This document shows positions 22,733 through 32,749 of a DNA stretch of 46,063 bases, one piece after another (the stretch's first letter is position 1; the number at the start of each line of letters is the position of its first letter). A program made the translations under genes and the position numbers. The notes beneath the pieces are model-generated. The model was not told the DNA's origin. It saw only the letters and a list, made by a program, of their open reading frames with translations, and did no database searches. The DNA comes from Hofstenia miamia. Lineage: Eukaryota > Xenacoelomorpha > Acoela. The DNA lies in the NCBI GenBank assembly GCA_004352715.1, contig SCFE01000061.1:1332192-1378254 (forward strand). The letters are read 5' to 3'.

Positions 22733-23998
22733 GTTTAATGTGATTTATTCTTGAAACATGTATACTAAAAATTACTTTTCAATCACATATTTATGCATAT
22801 TTGAATGATTAACTTGAGATAGTGTGTATTAGTGTACAGAAATTAGTGCTTTGTATACCATTTCTATTCACATCATTTGACTATACTCAGTAGGATTGGT
22901 CTAATTTTTTGTATTCAAATCCAACACTATGCAAGAATTTCACTACCATGCGCCTACTCCAAAAATCCAAAATCAAATTTGTTTGACAAACGCAAACTCA
23001 GCACAGTTTTTCTTAATTTTAGACATTATTGATTTTAGCAAGAGTTTTAAATTTTTGGGTTATTTGATTTTTGTGACTTTTATCAACATATTTTACGATA
23101 TTGATTGAATTTGACTACTAAGCACACATTCATACTATTAAAAGAAAATTTTGTAATTTGCTTAATCTTATGCCATTGAAATTACACTAAAAATTGGTTT
23201 AATTGTAGTGCATAACGCAAAAATTCTGCTAAAAACACAAGATGCTATTACTAAACCGTAATTTGAAGTTTGGAAAAAATTGTTCTGAGTCTTAAAAAAT
23301 TGCACAAATTCTATATTTCCATTCTTGGAGTCAGTACAAGTTCCTCCATAGGGATGAATTTAAATTTTTTTAATACTTTGTGATATATTATCTATTATTC
23401 AATTATGCATTTTATTCTTAATTGGGCCTCCTCTAAAAAATTGTTGTATAATGATCTGTTTCTATATCATTTTTAAACACACAACATTTGATTTTTACAA
23501 TAAATTTGTGAGTGTGGTGACCATGTTCAAAATAATTCATAATCTAATGAATTGGCTTCGTTAATAGTCAATAGAATAACTTTTGTTATTCATAACTGCT
23601 TCTAGACTATGTTGTAAATTTCTATAAGCTTCCGCGTGTCTTTGCGGAATGTCAGCCCACTCTTGGTAAGAGCTTCAAGTTGAGTCAGGTTGGTCAGTTT
23701 TCTGGTCATCACTTTTGAATTTAGATCTGCCATAAGTTCTCGATGGCGTTCGAGCAGGATTCTGAGTTGCTATCCTCGGATTTTGACATCATTATCCTTT
23801 ATCCATTTATTCACTACCTTAGAATTGTGTTTGGGATTATTGTTTTGTTGGTAAGTCCAATTCTGGCCTAGCTTGAAATTATTGTCAGATTCTTTCGAGT
23901 TATCATTAAGGACCCTGCTGTAATCCCCATATTCATTACTTCTTGTATATTGACGAGGCTCTGTTCAATAAAGGAGAAGCCTCCAATGAACAACTATA

Positions 23999-26480
23999 AT
24001 CAATAATGAAAAGAGTTGGGAACACATAAAACAGAAGCCTAAAGATCATTACTTATGATCAGTATGGAATTACCGAAAATGAGAACTAAAAATTGGGGAA
24101 AGAAAGCATACCAGAGTAGGAGGGTGGAATCAGAGAGTCAAACAATGTACAGTAAGAAGCCCCAGCCTACCTATATCCGAGGTAAAATATAATTCCGCGT
24201 AGTTGAAATTGCCCAAAACCTTGATGGGAATCATCAGCATTCATTCTTAAGGGAAGTGAATTGCATAAATACATTACAAGATTTCACATTTCACTTAGAA
24301 TTTACTGAGGATGGATGTAATCTATATTTCCAATATTATGCTGAAGATTGTATATTATGCTACTTAATACAGTGTTCATATTCATTCAAATCATTTCGAT
24401 ACTTTATAACCCTATGTGGATACATGGGTATATGCGTATATCTAAAGTATGTTTAATGCTCAGTAGTGAATATAATTTAGGAAAACAATTTTCACGATCC
24501 AGTGCCGCTTTCAAAATCTAATCGATCAGTATTTGGGTAATTTGTTAGTAGTGCTGCATCTTTTTCAGTGTAGACTATGCATGTATTATCCAGAGCAGAT
24601 TTAAATACATATCTAAAACCATCCTAAAATAATAATCATATATTTCATAAAATTTGTATTTTTGAAATACTAATGAGAGCGATGGAAATAGATTCCCCAA
24701 TTTTCTACTAATTTATAAATATAGTGTTTTGCTGCAAATGTGCAGGGCATTAAATCAATATGAAAAAATGAAGAGCTTTTATAGAATCCGAATTTCTTCC
24801 AACTCTAAATTGCTCTTATTCTAAAAATAAATTTTCATTTTCTATGTCAGCGTGTTTTTGCTTTTGTTGTCTTTTGTAATCGGACAAACAGCTATGTTCA
24901 CTTATTAGTATTTTAACTTTCTTTTCAATCTTCAAATTTTTCTTGTAAAATTAATCAAGCAGATTAAGCTATTGCACAAGAAAAGCATGTTGTAGATAAG
25001 TAAGTTTTGATTGAGAAGATTTGCTTTTCAAAAAAACCGGACAAGTATATAAGTATGAGAGAATGCAAGGAAATACTGCTTCAAAATTTTCATTTAAAAA
25101 TGCAGTGAATATGATTCATTATTATTTTTTGTTAGTTTTGCTTAATATTTAATTTTGCCAGTGCTGAGCATATTTCTTTATAGTTCTTATGTAAAGTGCG
25201 GGTTGCACGGTATCGAGCGGAACATCACGTTATTGTTAATGACTTCACAACCGTTTTTCAACTGTTTTGTACCAGTAGTTCCAATCTATATGTAGATGAT
25301 AAGAAAATTCTAGCATTTCTGATGCACAAAATACGGCGACTAAGTGCAAAGAAAGTGCGGAACACGCAATTTAAAGTTTCTAATATCCAATTTTGAACTT
25401 CAAAAAATTTTAAAACTCGATTTCCATTGGTATATAGATTGCGCATAATAAATGTTAATTCATCTTGGTTTGAATCTCGCTCTAATACTATAGAATTTCG
25501 CTGTTCTCACTTTTAATACTGAATAAATAAATAAGTGACATATTGTAGAAGATAAATATGAATCACTGACTTTGCAATATTCCCCAAGTGAAATAAATGA
25601 TCTTCTAAAAATTGAACACATTTTGCCAATCGTTCAAATGTCAAATTTCCTTTCTAGGCTCCGTATATGTTGATAATCTAAATGAATTTGAAAGTTTTTG
25701 TTAATTTTGGAATCAAACTTTAAATTTGACATCGTTTTTCAAATAATTCTCAATTATTAATTTTAGTGCTAATTTTACTGTAAAGTTCTTAAATATAAAT
25801 TTTAAAAACTGGAAAAATTGTTTGAGAGCTAATTTGTTGCTAATATACGGGACCCTCTAAAGCGCCCATGCGTTAATACGGCACTGCAAATGGCATAATT
25901 CATTATTAATTCTAAAATTTTAACAAATGCTAAGCCAACGCATAGCAATTTTGCATCGATGACTGTAATTTACGTCATTAGTTGTAAAAAATTCAATGTA
26001 TATATATTTTTAGCATCTCGTATCAATTGTTGTAAATTGCTACGAGACAAAGATTGCTAAGTAACTGTTTAGCGTCGCGTATTGTTTTCACTATTAGCAT
26101 TGATATTATTGTTTCCCTCAATTTTTACAATTCATTTAGTAGGTTAAATACTTAAAGGTAAGTCATTTTAATTTATGCTTAAACAGACATTTCTGTATAA
26201 TGTGAATGTAAGTGCGTACTTTTTTATTCAATTTGTTCTCTTTTCTAAGTTTTCAATTTCTCCAATCGAATCAAACTAGATTTTTGCTGTAACGTATTTA
26301 CATCGCATATTGCAGTTCCTAGCAATTAAGTTTTCTAAAATTATTTAAGACAATATATATTTTTCTATTCTTGCGATAAAGCTTTTCTAAAATTTACTAT
26401 GAGAATGCCGCGTAATGTTGGCGAAATTACATTTATTAGACAATTCTTACAGAAATATAATAAGAGATATGAGTAAATAA
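23999..26480. other. Featureless AT-rich stretch
   Basis: No gene, RNA gene or transposon recognised. Short ORFs (24256-24456, 25196-25396) have no family signature. Confidence 0.5.
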
Positions 26481-26481
26481 T

Positions 26482-26509
26482 GTTATATATATATATATAT
26501 ATATATATA
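26482..26509. repeat. (TA)n microsatellite left of the mariner element
   Basis: Uninterrupted TA run abutting the left transposon end. With the run at 27107-27135 it represents one microsatellite split by the insertion. Confidence 0.9.
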
Positions 26510-27103
26510 TAGGATGACCCATAAGTTACTACGTTTCAAATCAATGTCCTAACAAAAAATAATTAAACAACATCAAAATTATATTCTACATAGAAATATG
26601 TGAAGTAAACAAAATAAACAAGTAAACAAAACTTCAGTTATTTTTTCATATGGATATGGATCGACTTGCAAGCCGCCAATATCGATTACAAGTTGAAAAC
26701 GCCTGAATGTGCGCTTGTGGATTTTGCGTACAACATCAACTTCGATTTCATTAAATGCCTGACCAACTGCTTGTACAAGTTCCTGTGTATTATGAGTGGT
26801 TGACTGCTGTAAATTTTGCTTAATGATACCCAAGAGCGCATTGTCGCAGGATGTTAAATCTGGACCCTGGCAGGCCATGCTGTGGGGCCGAATTTGCCCA
26901 CCCACCAGTCTGGAAACTGTTCATTAAGAAAGGCACGTGTTGCAAAAGCTGTTTGGGCTGGCGCTCGATCTTGCTGAAAATGATATAGGAGTGCGATGCC
27001 AAGTCGTTGTAGCTCGGGTAAAAAATTTCCAGTGAGAAGCTGTCTATAGTGAGCTGCATCCAATTCACTGATTGGTTTTAAACGTAGTAACATATGGGCC
27101 ACC

Positions 27104-27106
<3 letters not shown>
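26510..27106 (-). mobile_element. Internally deleted Tc1/mariner-type element
   Basis: Terminal inverted repeats of about 30 bases (left about 26510-26540, right about 27076-27106) match at most positions, sharing CCCATA, GTTACTACGTTT and AAA. Both ends abut TA, the target dinucleotide of this superfamily. At about 600 bp it is half the usual length and keeps only the C-terminal half of the transposase. Confidence 0.9.
26630..27070 (-). pseudogene. Mariner-like transposase, C-terminal fragment
   Basis: The transposase would cut and paste the element at TA sites. Read on the minus strand, the fragment shows a QQDRAPAQ-type motif (second catalytic Asp; usually QDGAP). It then shows an F-P-D-W-W-V-G segment, W-P-A-R, and PDLTSCD containing the third acidic residue. 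The N-terminal helix-turn-helix DNA-binding domain and first Asp are gone. A one-base loss just after W-P-A-R breaks the frame. Allowing for it, about 41 residues separate the second and third Asp, pointing to a DD41D-like lineage rather than classic DD34D mariner. The copy is inactive. Confidence 0.88.

Positions 27107-27135
<29 letters not shown>
27107..27135. repeat. (TA)n microsatellite right of the mariner element
   Basis: Continuation of the TA tract on the right side of the insertion. Confidence 0.9.
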
Positions 27136-27137
<2 letters not shown>

Positions 27138-28559
27138 CTAAATAAACATTTATCATTTATGTTGCCTATTCTGTTCTCAACATTATTTGTATATGTAAAG
27201 TAGAGTATGGGATCCCATAGAACTGGCACAACGTATGTATTAAAGGTCATTCAAATTCTTATTAAAATCAGAAAACATTCATTTTGTTTCGTTAAAGAGT
27301 TAAGTTGGAACATATGGTTTGGTAGTTTTCTTTTCAAACGCAACTCCAATAGCAATTCTAAATGTCATTAACATTATTGCATTGCAGGGTGAATACTAAG
27401 ACATCTTACTTAAATATATATTTCATGGACAAATAATTTTATGCTACAGAGGAATTGTCCCGAATGTCTATTTCAAATTTTAATCCCAATTTGAAAATGC
27501 TTATAATAATTAGATGAGAATTTGCAAGAACTTTAAATAAACTTCTAGTTGGTCACATTTCCATGGAATGTGTTCTTTTTAGTGTTTTGCGGGCATGCTC
27601 AGGCCCGCTGTGAAGAAGGGAGGGGGCACCTGGCGCTTAAATAACCGGACAGTTATGTCCGCCCAAATAATATGCTGTAATGGCGTAGGTTTTTTCTGCT
27701 TTGAAAAAATTTAATAATTTACCGCGAAATTTATGCTTTTACCGCAAAATATTTAAATTTTGTTGTACATTTGCTGTAATAAAATGACGAAATGGAGAAA
27801 GTCACATAAGAAGTAATTAGTGGTGCAAGCACGAGCAAAGCCTTTTGTGCATTTTGATTCAATTTTGTAGAATTTTAGTTTGTCTTAATAGATGGCGGGC
27901 GGACTTGGCCGTCCGTTCCTGCCCGGTGAATTCCAATGGGCGAGCGGACACCTGACATTGGAACATAAAGGGGCGTAGGGCAGGCATGGGCATCGTTAAA
28001 TCTAAAAATACAAAACACTAGTTCTTGTGCATTATGAAGTAGAATTAAAAACATTCTATGGCTTAGAATTTGTTCCCACTCCCTATAAAAATATTCCTCC
28101 CGAGATCATAAGAGTATATAGAAGAAAGATTTTCTCATAAGTCTTTTCAAATGGGGTGGCATTTTTGGACCCTCCATTCACGCCACAAGAAATGTCTATA
28201 AATCTGCACCAAAAATCCTACACCACAAGAATAAAAATTTCACCACAAATACCCACAACAATTTTTTGACAAGACTATCAAATATTGCAATATTTCAAAA
28301 TGTCTTAAGCATAAAATTTTAGTAATATTTTACAACTTAATCGCTATGTTCACCACAGTCATATTCTGTAAAGCTCATTTCTAAAGCTTGGGATTTGATA
28401 ACTTTTAGAATTATTGAAACAGCTACAAAAATTTTTCCCCAAAATTCCCCGTAGATTGAAATTTCAACCCACACCTTTGAGGGAACACCACCAAGATATA
28501 TTTGGTCCCGCTCCCGCTCCCAAAAGGTTCTGAGCCCTGTTTGATCCCAATATTCCATA
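27136..28559. other. Unassigned stretch with GC-rich inverted repeats
   Basis: No gene. Within 27575-27990 several GC-rich inverted motifs stand out in otherwise AT-rich DNA: GCGGGC...GCCCGC near 27589, GTCCGCCC (near 27657) against GGGCGGAC (near 27897), and the hairpin TTCCAATG/CATTGGAA at 27931-27963. A worn MITE is likely but its ends are unclear. The minus-strand ORF at 28337-28558 has no family signature. Confidence 0.4.
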
Positions 28560-28940
28560 CAGATTTGTCAACGAGCCGAAGTTTTTAAGCTCGGCTTGTT
28601 TTGAATTTAAATATTTTCGGCTCAGCTCAGCTGCCAAACAGAATTCATTTTAGCTCGTTGAATACTTTAAAAATGTTTGCGCTCTCTCGGAATTTGTTGC
28701 ATTGTTCCTCTTGTCACTTAATATGCATTTAATATAAGACACATAGTCATATATTAACTGAAGCAATAAGAATATTTTATAGGATCAGATTAATAGTGTC
28801 CAAACTATGGGACTAAGCTGTTGTAATCTTGCCTGAAAATGGAAGAGCAGAACTAAAAATTAGCTATGTTAAAAAATGGCTTATTAAAGACTCGTTGTGT
28901 GTTCAATACAGTGCTCAACCTCGGCTCGTTAACAAGTCTG
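28560..28940. mobile_element. Foldback/MITE element 1 with GAGCCGA-type ends
   Basis: Left end CAGATTTGTCAACGAGCCGA (28560-28579) and the complement of the right end, CAGACTTGTTAACGAGCCGA (28921-28940), agree at 18 of 20 positions. The CAG start suggests hAT, but the flanking 8-mers (ATTCCATA, AGTAGTTA) do not match, so the superfamily is uncertain. There is no coding capacity. Confidence 0.65.
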
Positions 28941-30204
28941 AGTAGTTAGCGCTTATAATTTTGCTATCACATATAAAGTTAGAAATTTTTTAATTGATAA
29001 CGAAAATATACAATGTAACTATATAACAAACTGAAATATGTGAGTGAAGCTTAAAACATCAAAGTACCTGGTGAAATGCATATTGAGCGTATTGTTTTAA
29101 AGCAATTGGAATACTTATAATGTATAACATACCAGGGTGAGAATTCTTGATATTATACACATATATGTCCCACTCTAGTCCTGTATCTAGTTCCGAGGTA
29201 TTATGTTTGGTCTCGGTATCTAGTCCCAGCCCCGGTTTCTTTAGTGGGAATCCCCACTCCCACTGAAAGCCTGGGCGTAGTCTATTTGGGGTGTCTATCA
29301 GTAATCATAAGCCAAAATGAATTAAAGGCTCGTTCAGAAACTGTTTCTGAATTTTGTATGATAAATACGATAGCCATCGCCAGCTGCGGGCAAAGATTTT
29401 GCCTTACGGCCAAAATCTCAGTTATGATTCATTTTTGAAAATTACAATGAACAGTTTATTTCCATGATTTTTATTTGTATATTTGTTTTTAAAACTTAGT
29501 CGCTTTGACTATTTTCTTATATTGTTCGAACTATTAGATGTTTTCATTGTTCCATTGAAAATTGCAGTATTTCAATTAGTAGTAGTAAAAACCGCAGAAC
29601 GCTAATTTTCTAGTTCGATAGTTCCATTGGTCCCACGGCATGATTTTTATTTTGATCAAAATAGAAAAAAATTGGGCATCATTCACACATCCGTTCAAGG
29701 TTCTTGATTTTGGTTCCACTCACATGGCACTGGGAAAAATAAATTCCATGGGACTGAATGGTCCCACAGAATGCTACTAATGCATCGTCAAATTTACAAT
29801 AATGTGAATATAAATTGCAATTCAGTTTTAACACGTGCTATGTAATTTGTTTGGTTGAAACTGTTAATCACACACGATAAATTTTTGAAATGCTTTGAAT
29901 CCTGACCAATCAAGGCTATTTCAATGTCATTTCTAGATATTATTTTAGTTAATTTCAGTTCCAGTTCTGTTCAAAATCGAATTAATGTAAATAATAATGC
30001 ATGTATATCGAGAATATTGGAAAAAATGCATTCAGTAAACTGTTATGCATCACAAACCTTCTGTAGATAATTTTTCTAATTGCTGTATCAATAAATATTA
30101 GAAATGAATGTGCACATAGTCTATTGATGCGATTATTTAACCATTATCATTTGACATTAATCAAGTTTTGTCGTTGTTTTCGCTCTGCCTGTATCAATCA
30201 GAAT
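28941..30204. other. Featureless stretch
   Basis: No gene recognised. A patch of pyrimidine-rich CCCACTCC and CCCGG motifs at about 29165-29275 could be a repeat remnant. The ORF at 29244-29438 has no family signature. Confidence 0.4.
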
Positions 30205-30695
30205 CAGACTTGTCAACGAGGCGAGCTTCTAACGAGAAGAGCCGAGCTTGAGCTTGATGTTGGATATACAACGAGCCGTTTTTAAGCAAACCAAATTTAT
30301 AGTGCTGTTTGTTAATTTGATTATGCAGATTTTTCTTATTTTTTCATTCAATATTCCTTACTTTTAATCTTATTTTAGAAATGTTTATTAAATAATAGGA
30401 AGAGCAATGGAAAAAATTCTGAGAACACAATATTTATAGTGCTGTTATCGAACAGAAACGAGCATCATTGATCTTATTTTTTCAATCAATATTCCTTACT
30501 TTTAATCTTATTTTAGAAATATTTATTAAATAATAGGAAGAGCAATGGAAAAAATTCTGAGAACACAATATTTTTAGAAAAAATATCGAACAGAAACGAG
30601 CATCATTGAAAGTCTTGTGGCGAGCTGAGCCGCGGCGAATTTACTCAAAATTTAAACGAGCCGAGCCTAGCTTAGAAATTACAGCTCGTTGAAAT
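30205..30695. mobile_element. Foldback element 2, relative of 28560-28940
   Basis: The left end CAGACTTGTCAACGAGGCGA (30205-30224) matches element 1. The right end (about 30625-30695) is, in reverse complement, homologous to the first approximately 70 bases of element 1, sharing CAACGAGC, AAGCT, GGCTCG and GGCTCAGCTC. The interior holds a tandem duplication and no ORF. The right boundary is approximate. Confidence 0.55.
30335..30610 (+). repeat. Tandem duplication, 138-bp unit, two copies
   Basis: Units 30335-30472 and 30473-30610 are nearly identical, each ending in AACAGAAACGAGCATCATTG. A partial third match (TTTATAGTGCTGTT) lies just upstream at about 30296. Confidence 0.9.
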
Positions 30696-31110
30696 GGCCG
30701 GTCCAGAATAATTTTGGTTATTGTAATGCATCTTGTGGCTGTTCTTAAAAAATTTATTTAAATTTAAATAAATTTATGGCATTTAAAAAATTTTCTATAG
30801 CTTTGAGGTTGAGAATTTTGAAATTGCACTCCTATAAATTTCCATTTCTTTAAATTATTTCCATTTCCATAATTTGGAAATGGAATGGAATTGATATTTT
30901 CATTTCCATGTGCCACCTTGGGAGTTCTATCAAACTTAAAAAATTGAAAATATTTTGTCAGTTAGGAAAGACTGGCTTTGGGTCACAGATTCAGGTGTCT
31001 ATGCAACACTTATGAAGCTTCAGGCGCCTAATATATACGTAGTTTAAGTAACATATTAACCATAATATCCATGCACATTTATTTCTATGTAAGTCTAAAG
31101 CATTAAAGAA
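30696..31110. other. Intergenic stretch upstream of LC8
   Basis: No gene. It contains AT-rich inverted motifs (AATTTAAATAAATTTA and surroundings) of unclear meaning. Confidence 0.4.
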
Positions 31111-31112
31111 TT

Positions 31113-31166
31113 ATATTTATATACCGTAATCCACACAATTCTTAATAGTTTAATACTTGGTTTTAG
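31113..31166 (+). promoter_or_regulatory. Candidate TATA element and 5'-UTR splice acceptor for LC8
   Basis: A TATTTATATA run lies about 70 bases before the LC8 start codon. A TTTTAG acceptor-like site ends at 31166 and would leave a 22-base leader. It could serve a 5'-UTR intron or spliced-leader trans-splicing. Neither is proven by sequence alone. Confidence 0.3.
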
Positions 31167-31188
31167 CTTTGGTTCATACTGAATTATC

Positions 31189-31458
31189 ATGTCTGATCGT
31201 AAAGCTGTCATTAAAAATGCAGACATGTCGGAAGACATGCAACAGGATGCAATAGATTGTGCTACTAATGCTTTGGAAAAATTCAACATTGAAAAAGACA
31301 TAGCTGCCTTCATCAAGAAGGAATTTGATAAAAAGTACAACCCTACTTGGCACTGTATTGTTGGACGCAATTTTGGAAGTTATGTAACGCATGAAACCAA
31401 ACACTTCATATACTTTTATATGGGACAGGTTGCCATTCTTTTGTTTAAATCTGGATAG
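31189..31458 (+). CDS. DYNLL1/2-like: Dynein light chain LC8 (DYNLL family), complete, intronless
   Basis: LC8 is a small dimeric hub protein. It is a light chain of cytoplasmic dynein and also binds short linear motifs in many partners, acting in the cytoplasm and on microtubules. The ORF is 89 codons, exactly the family length. It carries the signature [15 protein letters not shown] at the N-terminus, the [17 protein letters not shown] segment (about residues 43-59), and the ligand-groove strand [17 protein letters not shown]. It ends [11 protein letters not shown]. As I recall human DYNLL1, about nine residues differ, all conservative or at variable sites. The start ATG has A at -3. No intron interrupts the coding region, and no poly(A) tail or flanking direct repeat marks it as a recent retrocopy. 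Its intactness implies purifying selection. Confidence 0.97.
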   Translation: MSDRKAVIKNADMSEDMQQDAIDCATNALEKFNIEKDIAAFIKKEFDKKYNPTWHCIVGRNFGSYVTHETKHFIYFYMGQVAILLFKSG

Positions 31459-31497
31459 AATTTGTAAAACTTTCAAATAGTTTTGGTTTTTACATGT

Positions 31498-31503
31498 ATT
31501 AAA
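31498..31503 (+). terminator. Candidate polyadenylation signal ATTAAA for LC8
   Basis: ATTAAA lies 40 bases past the stop codon and is followed by T-rich DNA. It is the commonest variant of AATAAA. No AATAAA is seen closer. Confidence 0.4.
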
Positions 31504-32140
31504 ATTTATTATTCAGTAATTGTTCATTATAATAGATAATACAAATTTTGAAAATATTCTATAAGCATTTAACGGCGCGATGTCTACAATGATGAGAGTC
31601 ATTTGGACATCCGCTTTTTATGTTTAAAGTATACAGTCCTTTCTGTAAATTAGTTTTGGTATAGTTTTTAGTCCGACTAATTTAAATAAGACACGTTAAT
31701 TACAAAGTTAATCAAATATTAGGCCTAATTCTTGAAAACTCCTCAAAATTTCAATAGGTTTTATTTGAATTTCAATAATTTATGCATCTAATATTAACGA
31801 ATAATTACTGTTACGTGTCTGATCTTATGGCTTTGGTTTCTACAATGTGATTAATTTTGAGAATATATTTAACAATTGACAATGCAGTGTACCCTATGTA
31901 TAACTAGGAAAATTTTTAGTTCCTATTATAAACGTTATTAAAAAAACTTGGCTAGCTCAGTGAAAATTTCAAAATTTACAAATTTATGGGTTTTTCACTT
32001 TAATTTATTTGTTCTTTAATATTGTAAAAATATTTTAAAATAACTTGTCGAAACGTATCTATATAGTGAACCCCAAGTGCCGATTTTACATGACTTAGAA
32101 CAAATTATGGATTTGATATTGCATATATTGTGTCTGTATC
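31504..32140. other. Featureless AT-rich stretch downstream of LC8
   Basis: No ORF, RNA gene or transposon end recognised. Confidence 0.5.
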
Positions 32141-32617
32141 AGGGCTGCTGCCTAAGAATGTGTTCCCACTGTTGGTGATAAAAGTTGATAGTGTGAAATC
32201 TCCACCTGATTCTTTGGCAAAACAGCAGAATTTCTGTCATGATCATCTGATAAAAGTTGATAGTGGGAAAGATACTAAAACTAGTCGAACAGCTACTTAA
32301 AAATAAGTGCTTAGTTGAAGTAGGGACTAGTGAATTGGCGATTATTAAAGTTAAAATATTTCAACTTCAAAATATGCAAACATTTTTTGCATTTCAAAAC
32401 ACCAATCATTGAACAGATGTATTTCTCTTACTGTCAATCAAAATATAATTGGAGTTGGGAAGTCGTCGCCACTATCGATTTTTTATAAGATGATAATTTA
32501 TCATCTGATAAAAAATCGGGTTTTATGATAAAATATCGGATGAAAATAATCGCTAGTGTGAACAATAATTGCAATTTTGTGTAAAATCTGCTGATAAAAG
32601 TCGACAGTGGGAGCCCT
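32141..32617. mobile_element. Candidate MITE with repeated GATAAAAGTTGATAGTG motifs
   Basis: The left end AGGGCT...TCCCACTGT and the right end ...ACAGTGGGAGCCCT are inverted relatives. Inside, a GATAAAAGT(T/C)GA(T/C)AGTG motif recurs near 32177, 32249 and 32593 and inverted near 32469-32486. A perfect 9-bp-arm palindrome AGATGATAATTTATCATCT lies at 32488-32506. There is no ORF. No target-site duplication is evident, so the superfamily is undecided. Confidence 0.55.
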
Positions 32618-32718
32618 CCTGAAATTCTTTCTCCAAAAAATTCTCCTTAAAATAAAATAATAATATTTGCAACAAATCGAACCTCGGTAGAAGGGTATTT
32701 TAAAAGTTACTAAATGTG

Positions 32719-32749
<31 letters not shown>

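Larger units (their letters stand above)
19531..23998 (+). repeat. 4.4 kb repeat unit, copy 3
   Basis: Counterpart of 14125-18530. It carries small insertions relative to that copy, including about 65 bases around 23035-23097 and 11 bases near 22801. It continues into unique sequence after 23998, so this is the better representative of the locus. Confidence 0.9.

Noticed and set aside
29130-29280. Possible hAT ends (CCAGGGTGAG ... GCCTGGGC)
   Set aside because: Ends agree over too few bases and no 8-bp duplication flanks them.
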